The notes: generated from the letters alone by a model not told the origin. A DNA stretch of 64,000 bases from Gautieria morchelliformis (GCA_015179125.1 WHVA01000259.1:62001-126000), one strand, 5' to 3'. Numbered from the stretch's first letter, positions 43,301 through 54,490 are shown. Program-made: numbers and translations.

Positions 43301-46300
43301 GCTGCAATCAGTGCACTCCCATAGTGTGCTCCCTGAGCATTCACATCTGCACCCTTCTCCAGCAGCAACTGGACAATTGGTTCATGACCATTTATCGCCG
43401 CTGCCTCCAGCACACTGCTTCCTCCATGAGCATTCATGTCCCCGCCGCTCTCTAGGAGCAACTGGACAATTGTATCATGACCATGTGATGCTGCAGCCTC
43501 CAGTGCACTTGGGTAGCGTGTGCTCTGAGCATTCATGTCTGCACCATTCTCTAGGAGCAACAGGACAGTTGTATCATGACCCTCTAATGCTGCAGCCTGC
43601 AGCGCACTCCCATACCCTCCTCCTTGGGCATTGATGGTGGCGCCATTCTCTAGGAGCAACTGGATAATCATATCATGACCATATGATGCTGCTGCATTCA
43701 GCGCACTCCCATAGCATCCTCCCTGAGCATTCACTTCTGCACCCTTCTCTAGGAGCAACCGGACAATTGGTTCATGACCCTTTACTGCTGCCACCTCCAG
43801 TGCACTTTCAGAGTGTGCTACCCGAGCATTCACATCCGCACCCTTCTCTAGGAGCAACTGGATAATCATATCATGACCCCAGAATGCGGCCACATTCAGT
43901 GCACTCCCATAGTGTCCTCCCTGAGCATCCACATCAGCACCCTTCTCTATGAGCAACCGGACAATCCTATCATGACCCCGTGATGCTGCCACCTGCAGTG
44001 CACTCCCATAGCATCCTCCCTGAGCATTCACATCTGCACCCTTCTCTAAGAGCAACTGGACAATTGTATTATGCCCCCTTTCCACTGCTGCACTCAGCGC
44101 ACTCCAACTGTTTCCTTCATGAGCATTCAGGTCTGCACCATTCTCTATGAGCAACTGAACAATTGAATCATGACCCTCAACTACTGCCGCCTCCAGTGCA
44201 CTCCTACCCCCTCTGTGTGTATTCACATTTGCACCATTCTCTAGGCGTAACCTGACAATGGTATCATGACCCTTTAATGCCGCCACCTCCAGTGGTGTGC
44301 AATTGTGTCTTCCAGGTGCATTCACACCCAATCCCTTCTGCATCAGACATTGGCATGCTCGTTCCAACCCAGTCTCAGCTGCAATGCAAAGAGGATTTGT
44401 CCTAGATATTGCCCATGGATCTCTCCCATGGTAAAGCCTTATCCAGTTGATGTAAACAGAACTAGTGGGCTCCAAGAGCATCATGATCAGCTCATGTAGA
44501 TCATCTGAGTGACCAGCTGGATCCCACCCAGCATGGTCCATCCATTTATATGTGGCATAACGAGATAGTGGATAGGACCTGGCTGTATTTGATATTACAC
44601 CATTATCCTGGTCAAATTGCAACAGGTATGCCAGACATGTCTTTGCAATGAATACATGTGCAATCTTTTCATCAAAATAATAACATGAAAGCATGGGCAT
44701 ACTTGTGCGAAGATGTTCTGAGATCAGATATTCTCGCACAGAAAAGTGTGCCAGTTTGATCTCTCCTGCTTTGGTTGAGAGAAGCCTGTGATTGTGGTGG
44801 TTGGTATTGCCCTTATTGCTGCTGTCCTCATGGAATGTAATGGTAACAAGGCTCGAACATATCGTAAGGATGTCTTGTGGATCCCGAAGCCGCCGGCTCA
44901 GGTCAAACAGAGGTTCATCTATTGCATCAGGATCTGTAGCGATCACGTCCACGGCTTGATCCAGAGATAATGTGTCAAGAGAGAAAGCCAGCCATTTGAG
45001 CAGGCTCAGAGCACCCTGCTTGTCATCCTCATCAATAGCAGCAAGAATTCGATCATATGTCTCATTAAGTGTCTTTGGGAGACGGGTGAGTGCTTTCTTG
45101 AGTGCCGCAGGAGTTTTGCATTTACATAGTGCATCTAGTTGACAGACAACCCATCGAAACCTTGCTGTTCTGTCAGAAAGCATTCACATGCAGGGAAATA
45201 CCAACTCACATCCCTTGTGCACCCTGCATCAAGGTAGTCATTACCATCTTCTTCTCACCTGCTGAGCACATCCTAAACTCAATATCCTCCACAAGTCTCC
45301 TGGAAACATACACTTGGATGTCACCGTCAACAAGACACCTGTCCATTGGTGCCTCATGTGAAACCAAGCCACCAAGTGCCTTCTGAATATCTCCCTCTTT
45401 CCGACTAGTTACCAGCAGGTGTAATGTATCCAGCTTCCAATCATGTACTTCCCTGAGCACTTTCAGAAAGCTGGATCGCTCCGGGCATTCATCAAGTGCA
45501 TCAAAAACAAGATATACAGCCTGGAAGCTCCTGATGATTATTTTGAAGGTTGACATCAAATCCTCTTGACCTGGATCTCGGTTTGTGCCAGCCTGCCCAT
45601 TCTTAGAGAATAGTGAGTCCAGGGCAGGGGGGATGCTCGTGCATTGTACAGACAATTGCTTGATCAGAGATCGAATCACAGCATTTGAAAAGGTGTCCTT
45701 GTTGGTAAAGTCAAAATAGAAAAATGCTATTGTGAGGGAGGGGTTGGAACTGCAGTGAATTGAAAGTTCTTCAATGATGGTTGAGCTTCATGCATTCATT
45801 TGTTAGATAAGACCAATTTCACAATGATTACGATATACATACCAAAGGATTGTTTTTCCTGCGCCAGCTGTGACAATCTATTAATGGAAAGCAGAATAGT
45901 GCAGCTTAGCTGACTCACGTATACCATGGAGCCAAAGGAATGAATGCGGGGCTTCTCGCCATTCATGGAAGTGTTTGTTTTGCACAAACCATAAACCTGA
46001 CGTCTCCTGTCGCATACTACATGCATTTCTATGCTTTGATTCATGATCAGGAGCTGCCAACCAGTCATAGACCTTTTGACGATGCTCTTCTACATATTGA
46101 AGGCTGCAGAATCAGCTTACCACCTTTGAAACACTGGGAACATGTGACATACGCAATTTGGCTTGTTCCATAACTTGGCTATTCTCAGCAGTCTGTCTCT
46201 GCAAGGATTGGACATCACTTTTCATGTCCTGTGTTGACTGGCTTAGCTTGGCACCCTGCTCCTGCAGTGCTTCGATCCCACTATCTATCTTCAGGGTCAA

Positions 46301-46934
46301 GCGTCTGTTGGCATGGTCAGCATCATGTCAAAAGCAGTGAATGCAACATACGCCTGGTCTACTTCCATCGCCATAATCAGCGAGTCTTTGAGCTTTCTGA
46401 TACTGTCCACAGTCTTGTCAACTTCAGCCTCTTTCAGTGGCCACATCAATGCTTGCATGCCACCCTTTCGTCCAAGGTCTTTGCCCAGACCCTCCATCTC
46501 GCGACCCAGCGCCGCCCCAACGTTGCTATCCGGCCTCGTCTCGAGATTCCCCATCTCGAAACTCTCCATCTCGCCACCCAGCGCCGTCCGGAGACGCTTC
46601 ATCTCGTCACCGCAAACATGGAGTCGCTCATTCAAAGCCGACAAACGAGAGGCCCGTCCAGACTCCAATTGGGAGGTCCGTCCTGTCTCCTCGTTTGCCA
46701 GCTGAAAAACTTGTGTCAGCACCACGTACAGTCCCTCCAACTCTGTCATAATCCTCTCCCGATCTCTGGGTGCGTTCTTCACGCCAGCGACGTATTCGGA
46801 ACACACGCCGATATTCGATACCGTGAGTTGAAGGACGGCAATGACGTTCGCTGATTGGTTTCGTTAGCATTCTACCTAGAGATATGAGTTGTCAGGGACT
46901 TGCCTACTATCCCCAGGTTTGTTAGTGCAGCCAT
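40384..46934 (-). CDS. Intact NLR gene: N-terminal domain, NACHT, 22 ankyrin repeats, Tup1-like WD40
   Basis: Fourteen exons on the minus strand: 46934-46904, 46850-46352, 46304-46121, 46072-45919, 45867-45843, 45785-45210, 45169-42211, 42128-42034, 41929-41831, 41743-41638, 41468-41292, 41166-40813, 40712-40580, 40496-40384. All phases agree and give 1,834 residues plus a stop. The first donor is GC; the rest are GT-AG. Domains: helical N-terminal region with coiled coil (1-~270); NACHT with WLHGIPGAGKTIL near 290 and [12 protein letters not shown] near 388; ankyrin repeats ~747-1476; propeller ~1500-1834 with [51 protein letters not shown] and [20 protein letters not shown], whose wording resembles Tup1. 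NLRs of this type are thought to act in non-self recognition or heterokaryon control. The ligand is unknown. Confidence 0.85.
42225..44400 (-). repeat. Tandem 99-bp ankyrin-coding repeats (22 units)
   Basis: Twenty-two ankyrin units of 33 residues (one of 31) within exon 7, consensus [31 protein letters not shown]. Adjacent units are often near identical in DNA, most strikingly 42402-42599, where two consecutive 99-bp units differ at only two or three positions. Such homogeneity suggests recent unit duplication or gene conversion. Confidence 0.9.
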
Positions 46935-47130
46935 AGCGTCGAGTTGGTTGAAGTATTCGAGAGCACAGGCTGGACAGCTTTGCCGCTCATAATGGGAGCG
47001 TCTATCGTGGGCATCGCATCGTGCCAGACAGGGTTGGGTCTCTGGGCAGAGAAGCAGACGCGTCCGCATAGTACTTACTTCACAAACTAACTACGCGAAT
47101 GAGTTGGCCTTCGGAGCAGACTCTACATCG
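46935..47130. promoter_or_regulatory. Region upstream of the NLR gene
   Basis: About 200 bp between the NLR start codon and the proline-rich relic on the other strand. No clear TATA box; a promoter is expected from position only. Confidence 0.3.
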
Positions 47131-47640
47131 ATGGTCGCAGATAAGGAACTTCGCCACTCCCTCCCTCCCCCTCCACGCTCTCTCGCGACCACGACCCCGC
47201 CCTCTCCCCGCCCTCCACCGTCGCCGCCACCTTCTCCCGCCGCACCCGGAACCCCCATCTTCACGCTCTCCACCCCAACCGCTCCCTCTCCCACACCCGC
47301 GACCCTGCCCGCACCGACCCCGCCAGCCCCGCGGACCCGCACCGCCGGGCGTTCCAGCAGCGCCGCCGCTTCTTCGGCGTGGAGTCCAACTGCCGGGCGC
47401 TCCGGGACGTGCTCGCGAGCCTGGAGGAGGGCGTAAGGGAGGAGGGGGAGGAGGGGCGGTTGGGGGTTGATGTGGAGCCGTGGAGGTGCGTTTTTTGGTT
47501 GTTTTTTGGGTGTTTTTTGGTTGTTTTTCGGGTGTTTGATTTTGGACTGTTCACGGCTTTGCTGATTTTTACCTTTTTGCAATTTGTAGGAGCTGTTGGG
47601 GACGTTAATGTATTTGGAGGTCCGCCGGAATGAGCTTACT
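47131..47640 (+). pseudogene. Possible broken gene, unrecognised
   Basis: From ATG 47131 a proline-rich frame runs to PGTPIFTLSTPT; the next plausible coding stretch, in another frame, reads AFQQRRRFFGVESNCRALRD then VDVEPWR, followed by a likely intron (GTGCGTTTTT near 47486 to TTTGTAG near 47590) and ELLGTLMYLEVRRNELTA before a stop. The non-low-complexity parts look like real protein, but the frame change between them implies decay. I do not recognise the family. Confidence 0.35.
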
Positions 47641-47782
47641 GCGTGAGTGAGGCCGCCCGCATAGAATCCCGGTGCCGTGAGCAGGCACGTGTACGCTTCG
47701 CCCACCCCACACACACTATTGAAGCAAACCGCACACGACCGGGGCCACACACACACACTGCACACTACCGGGCACACATGCA

Positions 47783-47900
47783 GGTACTTTTTCCTATTTC
47801 TTCTTCTTTTTTTTTTTTAGTTTTTCCGTTGCTTTCTTTTTCTTTCTTTCTTTCTTTCTTTCTTCTTCTTTTCTTTTTTCTTTTCTTTTTTTGTTTTTTG
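47783..47900 (+). repeat. Pyrimidine tract with (TTTC)n microsatellite
   Basis: Nearly pure T/C tract including five or six TTTC units at about 47840-47866. Slippage-prone and probably variable in length. Confidence 0.85.
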
Positions 47901-48559
47901 GCACTCGACACTAGGTACCCGACACTAGGCACTCGGCACACGATAGTAGTTGTTCTGAATGCTGAATCTGCGACGTCGCTGTACGATAAAATTCGTTTTT
48001 GATTAAACAGAAAAACGATGCTCGTAATAGACCTAATTCCAAGAGACCGGGTTCGAACTTGAACTTGACGGTTGGTCGCAAGTTGGCATATAGTAGCTTG
48101 TTACGTGTACGTATACAACGTTATGCATTGCGAGATGCCTGGTTGCCACTCTATGCCGCATATATGCACTGGGGAATACTTATACTGACGATCGATACGT
48201 GAGGCCGAGGCGCAGGGCTGCCGCACATACGACACAGGGCGGACATGCAGCGGCCGTGTCTGCACCCGGCCCAGTACTGTGATCGTGGGTGGTGAATCCG
48301 ACGATGCTAAGGGGCCTGGGGGCCCTGGGTTGCCAACACACCCTGTGTTTTCCTGATGATTAAATAGTGACATTACACGCTCTAGAGTATACATAGCTGA
48401 TAAATTTGCCACGAGGCAAGTGGATTCCACGCCTTCTTGCCTGGTGCACACGCCATTCGGAGGTCATACGTAGCAGCTAAACAGCGCCGCAAATGCCTGC
48501 TTTCGAGCTGTCAGTGGGCATGGGCAGCCCGCGAGGGTACGCCGGCGCGTTCACACGTC
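47901..48559. other. No gene seen
   Basis: About 650 bp with no coherent frame on either strand; includes GGCACTCGACACTAGG-type near-repeats at 47900-47945. Confidence 0.4.
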
Positions 48560-48900
48560 CCGTGTGGGGTCCACCGCTGGTTGCAGTTGGGGTGGTGGTG
48601 GTTGGCCATGAGGGGCACCGCCGATACCTTGCCTGCCATGGGTGGTAGACTCCCGCTCAGTCAGCGCTTCGGCGGGGGTGAACAGGACGGGGGCATCGAA
48701 CGTCACATTATGTTCAACGGTGATGCGGCGCTTGCCGGGCCAGTACACACTGTGCATCCACCTGAGGATGTCTGGCATCGTACGTCCAATATAGTAACTG
48801 CCGCAGTGGTCGCGTACGCTCGGTCCACTCCATGATCAACGTCCTCACATGCTTGTCTAACTTCAGTCGCGTAGGGGAGGCCACCACCGAATGAATGAAC
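48560..48900 (-). pseudogene. Ty1/copia pol relic
   Basis: The minus strand reads LRWMHSVYWPGKRRITVEHN and VTFDAPV, the segment that follows the integrase core in many fungal copia elements (H-R-V-Y-W-P...V-E-R-N-V-T-F). Just upstream is a degraded stretch with GGGLPYATEVRQACEDVDH, comparable to the GLPxxLWxEAVxHA helix of copia integrase. The rest of the element is absent. Confidence 0.5.
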
Positions 48901-50240
48901 CATATGCGCCAGTGCGCGGCGCTTGACGTCTATAGCTATGAGCTACAGCAGCATTATACGCAACATGTACGCAATCATCTTTCCATGGAAATGGACAGAA
49001 ACATACCTATCCCTCATCACGGGCCATGCCATACACAAGACACGCGAAAAATCACGCCTCATGAACACATACTGTACCCTACACATGCACTCCTTGCACG
49101 CACACGCCCTTGCTCAACCTCACGTGACGTATCTTCGAAACTACGTAATGCCCGACATGGCGTTCCAGCAGGGATCGTCAATACTTAGTCCCTCGCTATG
49201 CTTCTCTGCCTCCGCTCCTTCGACCATAGCGCTGATTCGTGGTGGCCACCACGTAGGCACGTGCACGTTGGCTGCGCGTCTATGAATGAATACCTTATAC
49301 TTATACCGCCCAGCGAAACAGTGCACGAGAGGGGCGACGCTGTATCGGAGGGAAAAGGGTTTGGGAAGGGACGGGTGATGGTTGAACGCTGAGCGCTGCG
49401 CGAGGATTGGCGCCGCGACGGTGACGTTGAATTACGGTGTTTGTGGCTAGGAAGTGTTATTTAGCTCAGCAACCAGCAATAGAATGAGAGTGCGCACGGA
49501 CAGGGTAGAAAGGGAGGGATATCTAGACAAGATACAGGATCAGTGTTGGACCACACGAGTGCACCGCACCACATGAGACAGGTGAAGGAGCCGGACGCGC
49601 CCGCGGAGGACGCGTAAAAGGCGGAGGGCTTGCGGCGGAGAGTGTGGTCTGCAGAGAACCGTGGATTGCCAAACGTGGCTGTTGACGAGGAGGCCGTGCC
49701 CGGGCGGTCGCGCGACGGGTGGGCGGGGACGAGCTAGAGCTGGAGATTGAGCGGGTGGTTCGACTTTGCGGGTGCGGGCGGACGACGATGGAGGTCTAAT
49801 CTGATACGGGAGATCGTCGAGTGAAAGCAAGCAGGAATAGACCTGCCTCGTTCGAAGAGAGCCTTTTTTTCTTGTGCTTCTTGTTCGAGTCTTCGGACAC
49901 GGTTGGGGCCTCGGTTAGCCCCTGCTGGGTGGGCGCGTCGTGGGTGAGCTTGTCGAGTCTCTCGGCGAGTGCGGCGGGCAGGAAGGCGGAGAGTGTGGAG
50001 AGGATGTGGGTATAGTGGTGGGAAGAGAGAGGAGCATCGTGACCGGAAGCCGCGACGTAACGGGGGCTCGGCGGGCATGGGCGTCGCCGTGGGAGATGGC
50101 GCCCAGGGTCTGCATTCCGCGCGTGCGCCCGGATGCAGCCCACGCGCGAGATCAAGAAGCACACGCGACCAGGATAGTTTCTGCGACATTAGACCCGGTG
50201 CCTGCAGGTGCCAGTGCCCACTCATGAGGTGGTAGGCCGG
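48901..50240. other. No confident gene; GC-rich minus-strand ORFs
   Basis: Several overlapping ORFs occur at 49540-50225 on the minus strand, one with ILSTLSAFLPAALAERLDKL and a lysine-rich NKKHKKKR segment, which look more protein-like than the others. No start, splice pattern or family could be settled. Possibly a gene remnant. Confidence 0.3.
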
Positions 50241-50794
50241 TTATTCATTTGTTCGGTTGAGATTTGGCAGGTTCATGGTTTTAACATGCTCAACCACGAA
50301 TGATAGACGACTGGCCATGGAATAATGTTCGAGTGCCAGTTTCACTGTGACTGTGTCGTCGGTACTGACGAATGAGGCAGGAATCAGCCATGTTCTTGGC
50401 GGGAAATTGCTTTTACTTACTTTTGCATTCCATAAAGGGTCATAGACAGCTACAGAACTCCAGAGGCAGCTCGACCAGGAGGAAGCGACATCACGAACCG
50501 AGAAGGACAACCGCGTAAACCAACAACAGATAGTACCGGTTCTAACGTTACATCCAAGTAAGAGATCATCATTTGATTACGCATGAGGGTGCATACCAAC
50601 AGAAACAAGATGTCCTGAAGCTGGCCTCCTCCACAAGATTTCAACCTAGTGTAACGACTCGAGGAAAATAATTCTCGTACGATGCACAGGGCTCGCTCAT
50701 GCTTCCAAGCTGTTCTCCGAAGGAATACATCACTAGCAGCATAACTTTGAACGCTGTCCGCGCAACTCCGCATCTCAGAGTCTCGGATAGCCAT
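50241..50794 (-). pseudogene. Unrecognised minus-strand ORF pair, faintly F-box-like
   Basis: From ATG 50794 one frame reads MAIRDSEMRSCADSVQSYAA and ends after about 114 codons; the next frame continues VRDVASSWSSCLWSSVAVYD and LALEHYSMASRLSFVV to a stop near 50241. The V..W..VA..LW pattern recalls the F-box proteins common in agaricomycetes, but the match is weak and the frame is broken. Confidence 0.25.
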
Positions 50795-51060
50795 TGCAGC
50801 GACCTGATCCTTGCAACCGTGATGCTTTCTATCTGGAAGATCCTACACTCTCCGAGCTCAGCAACCTCTCTCTAGAGTCTAGTCTGACATACCGATTGAG
50901 CTGTGAGTACGTGGTACTACTAGTACCTAGGTCTCAAGACTCGCCGTTGGGGCAAGCGGGGTTACTGAACGGGAATTGAGTGGGGAGGGATCTGCGTCGA
51001 TCCTTATACGGAGTTAGCGGTGGAGATACCACGCAGGGAGAGCATGTCGTGTAACATGTA
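50795..51060. other. No gene seen
   Basis: About 265 bp without a supported frame, up to the left inverted repeat. Confidence 0.4.
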
Positions 51061-51152
51061 ATAAGTTTTGCATCTGTGTCCACTAGACACAATAACGAAC
51101 CAGAGTCGACACGTTACCAGCGTTAGTCCCTGATCATTAGCCAATGTTCTAC
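51061..51152 (+). repeat. Left inverted repeat flanking the TBCA copy
   Basis: AAGTTTTGCATCTGTGTCC...CATTAGCCAATG here recurs inverted at 51933-52038, with small indels. The two copies flank the tubulin cofactor A copy. Confidence 0.7.
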
Positions 51153-51227
51153 AGTTTGTAGGTGTGTCTCCTAGAGGCCAGGTGGAGAGTCAGTTACACC
51201 TAGTAGTTCCCTAGGGAAACTGGGAGG

Positions 51228-51904
51228 TCACGTCTTCTTCTTGAGGTGCAGGCTGGGATATTGGCTGCGCTTGAGGAGGTTATCTGCTTGGGGGTCACGC
51301 ACGAACATCGACAATCGTAATAGGGACATCAAAATTGATGCTCCAGTAGTCGGATGGACATCGTTGGTTATCCTGCATGTCGTCTTCCAACGCAAGTGTC
51401 TCAGATACCTGCCTCCTCCAGTGCTTCCTCTGCCTTCATAAGGTCCTCGTCTGTGGAGAGCGTCGGCCTGGCAGTGACTGATCTGGGCGTGCCAGGACAT
51501 GAGTGGTTGGAGATGGCTAATATCCAGTCAACTCACCACTAGTTCTCGCAACTCGGATACTCCAGTCCCAAGACGCTTCTGAGTTTCCGGGATCATCTTC
51601 TGCGACTCCACAAGCAGCTTTTGCTATCACGATTTCAACATAAATGAATCAACCCCCAAGCGCAAAACGGCATACCTGGTTCTTGATATCCCACTCATCC
51701 GCGGCATCCGCAATGTATTTATCTACTCTTCGCTGCTGGTCCTCCGCCTCTGTCTTGTACATGTTGTACTCCTTTAGTATTCTGCCAGGGCATTTGGTTG
51801 AGTGTGGTAGCATTCAGTCAAAAAGAGAGGCATAGGCACGTACTCACCGCTTGATGGATCCAGTTGATTTTCAGTTGTCTGTGGACAGCAGCAGGGTCAC
51901 TCAT
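51228..51904 (-). pseudogene. Tubulin-binding cofactor A copy, frame apparently broken twice
   Basis: ATG 51904 opens MSDPAAVHRQLKI, the N-terminus of fungal TBCA (Rbl2), a small helical chaperone that binds beta-tubulin. Later exons read ILKEYNMYKTEAEDQQRRVD, KYIADAADEWDIKNQ, LLVESQKMIPETQKRLGTGV, DLMKAEEALEEA and finally DNLLKRSQ..LKKKT before TGA 51230-51228. Introns have proper GT-AG ends. Two joins fail: exon 1 lacks two bases after KI relative to the expected KTG, and the exon before DEDLMKAEE does not come in phase. Either this is a decaying duplicate or my splice choices are wrong there. Total length (~115 residues) fits the family. Confidence 0.65.
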
Positions 51905-51932
51905 AGTCGCAAGTGGTGGGGGAGGTCAGAAA

Positions 51933-52038
51933 TGTAGATCATTGGCTAATGATCAAAGCCGAGGACCAACACTGGTACTGTAACGTGTGACTCGACATGG
52001 TTCGTTATTGTGTCCAGCGGACACAGATGCAAAACTTA
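51933..52038 (-). repeat. Right inverted repeat flanking the TBCA copy
   Basis: Inverted counterpart of 51061-51152; its outer end GGACACAGATGCAAAACTTA is also the start of the tandem duplication unit and recurs at 53336. Confidence 0.7.
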
Positions 52039-52484
52039 GTACTTGTATTTATTGCTAAATTTTTGGAATCATATATTCATGTCAAACGCGTCTCACTACA
52101 TACACGGGACGTATCAAAATTCTCTCAAAACACGCGGCGTAATGTTTGTCGCGTTTTGTCGCTCCGAGTCCGTCTTGTCGCCGGGCGGCGTACCAGATTG
52201 GCGTCCTGCGCCGAAGGCATGGGGGATTCAGGCTGCCACAACCCACGGTCATGTGAGAACACTGGGGAGGAGAAGGAAGGAATTGACAGCGCACCTTTGG
52301 AATGCATTCTGGTGCTTCACACTTCTGATTTGTCCTGAGTAGCTCGGCATAGTGTGAAAATTGCCGCATATCGATTGCCACCTCGATGAGCTGAGCATGA
52401 GCATGCAATGCGAGGACATCTTGGATGGGGGGTGAGTTTGACTGAGGGTATAATTTAAACATGGAGCATAATGGTGCGCTTTTT

Positions 52485-52757
52485 GGGGCTGGTGCGTTGT
52501 CAGACAGGACCTACGATGAGATGGTTTAAGAACATACCTGGGCGCGAAAGAACGGCGAAGCCCTTTGGGGCTGGTGCGTTGTCAGACAGGACCTACGATG
52601 AGATGGTTTAAGAACGTACCTGGGCGCGAAAGAACGGCGAAGCCCTTTGGGGCTGGTGCCCCGAGCGACAGCGCACCAGCCCCAAAGGGCTTCGCCGTTC
52701 TTTCGCGCCCAGGTATGTTCTTAAACCATCTCATCGTAGGTCTTGTCTGACAACGCG
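52485..52757. repeat. 85-bp motif, two direct copies plus one inverted
   Basis: Motif with TTGTCAGACAGGACCTACGA...ACCTGGGCGCGAAAGAACGG: direct copies at about 52485-52572 and 52566-52656, inverted copy at 52675-52757, so the second and third form a near-perfect palindrome. In unit 2 of the duplication only two direct, more diverged copies are present (53790-53990). Confidence 0.8.
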
Positions 52758-52933
52758 TGGTTGTTGATGCAGGGTACGGGAGATCGTGTTTGACTGGCAA
52801 GAAGAGTAGGAGCGGAGACAGCGTGCGTGTAAATTTCGTGAACCTCTTGCGAACGTTGCTTGGGCTTAGGCAAGAAGGGACGTGCATGGTGGAAGTCGAC
52901 AAGTTGGTTTAGGATGCGGACGTAGCAGGGCAG

Positions 52934-52999
52934 ATTTTATACTGGAGGGTCAACCGACTCTGTCCGAGACAGAGTCGGTTACCCTCCAGTATATAAAAT
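52934..52999. repeat. 66-bp palindrome (foldback), unit 1
   Basis: ATTTTATACTGGAGGGT on the left pairs with ACCCTCCAGTATATAAAAT on the right, and CCGACTCTGTC pairs with GACAGAGTCGG in the middle. The TA on both sides of CTGGAGGGT...ACCCTCCAG suggests a tiny TA-flanked foldback element. Confidence 0.7.
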
Positions 53000-53335
53000 C
53001 ATTCTCGTACGACTCGTACGGGAATGCACGGGTGCAACAGTTCCGCCAATGGGGATTATGTCTCGCACTTCCACGTAACTGTACTAGAAGAGAGCATCCG
53101 ACACAACGTAGGAGTTTGAAAATACGCTCGCATCTCACAGTGAGCGAACGCCTCAGAATTGCCTCTTGTCAGCTTACTCGCTCATCATCTAGTAGCAGCT
53201 TAGGTACAAAATGATCCACTTTTCATGAAAATTGAGTAAGAGTACTTGCAGTCTAGTGGCTGAATGTGCCGTGTGCGATGGTGACAAGCTGTTCATGTTA
53301 ACCAGGGATCCAGCTGAGAACGTGTACTTGTGTGC

Positions 53336-54490
53336 GGACACAGATGCAAAACTTAGTACTTAGTACTTATTGCTAAACTTTTGGAATCATATATTCATGT
53401 CAAACGCGTCTGACTACATACACGGGACGTATCAAAATTCGCGGCGCAATGTTTGTCGCGTTTTGTCGCTCCGAGTCCGTCTTGTCGCCGGGCGGCGTAC
53501 AAGATTGGCGTCCTGCGCCGAAGACATGGGGGATTCAGGCTGCCACAACCCACGGTCATGTGAGAACACTGGGGAGGAGAAGGAAGGAATTGACAGCGCA
53601 CCTTTGGAATGCATTCTGGTGCTTCACACTTCGGATTTGTCCTGAGTAGCTCGGCATGGTGTGAAAAGTGCCGCATATCGATTGTCACTTCGACGAGCCG
53701 AGCATGAGCTTGCAATGCGAGGACGTCTTGGATGGGGGGTGAGTCTGACTGAGGGTATAATTTAAACATGGAGTATAATGGTGCGCTTTTTGGGGCTGGT
53801 GCGTTGTCAGACAGGACCTACGATGAGATGGTTTAAGAACATACCTGGGCACGAAAGAACGGCGAAGTGGTTTGGGGCTGGTGCGCTGTCGTCTGGGGCT
53901 GGAGCGTGTCAGACAAGACTTACGAGCATATGGTTTAAGAACATACCTGGGCGCGAAAGAACGGCGAAGTGGTTTGGGGCTCGTGCGCTGTCGCTCGGGG
54001 CTGTTGTGGTTGTTGATGCAGGATACGGGCGATCACGCTTGACTTGCAAGAAGGGCAGGAGCGGAGACAACGTGCGTGTAAATGTAATGAACCTCTTGCG
54101 AATGTTGCTTGGGCTTAGGCTAGAAGGGACGTGCATGGTGGAAGTTGACAAGTTGGTTTAGGATGCGGACGTAGCAGGGCTGGCAGATTTTATACTGGAG
54201 GGTCAACCGACTCTGTCCGAGACAGAGTCGGTTACCCTCCAGTATAAAATCATTCTCGTACGACTCGTACGGGAATGCACGGGTGCAACAGTTCCGCCAA
54301 TGGGGATTATGTCTCGCACTTCCACGTAACTGTACTAGGAGAGAGCATCCGACACAACGTAGGAGTTTGAAAATACGCTCGCATCTCACGCGTGGGCGAA
54401 CGCCTCAGAATTGCCTCTTGTCAGCTTACTCGCTCATCATTTAGCAGCTTAGGTACAAAATGATCCACTTTTCATGAAATTGAGTAAGAG
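53336..54490 (+). repeat. Tandem segmental duplication, unit 2
   Basis: Direct copy of 52019-53240, separated from it by a 95-bp spacer. Differences are concentrated in the 85-bp motif block. Confidence 0.85.
54187..54250. repeat. 64-bp palindrome (foldback), unit 2
   Basis: Same palindrome as 52934-52999, two bases shorter at the right arm. Confidence 0.7.

Larger units (their letters stand above)
52019..53240 (+). repeat. Tandem segmental duplication, unit 1
   Basis: About 1.2 kb, repeated in direct orientation at 53336-54490 with high similarity. It begins ACACAGATGCAAAACTTAGT and ends near TCCACTTTTCATGAAAATTG. The short ORFs in it are not supported as genes. It contains a tandem/inverted 85-bp motif and a hairpin (see separate entries). 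Confidence 0.85.

Noticed and set aside
42600-43865. Plus-strand ORFs across the ankyrin region
   Set aside because: Mirror frames of the 99-bp ankyrin repeats; exon structure clearly supports the minus strand.
47099-47470. Long proline/arginine-rich ORFs on both strands
   Set aside because: GC-rich low-complexity sequence keeps several frames open; only short non-repetitive pieces look protein-like.
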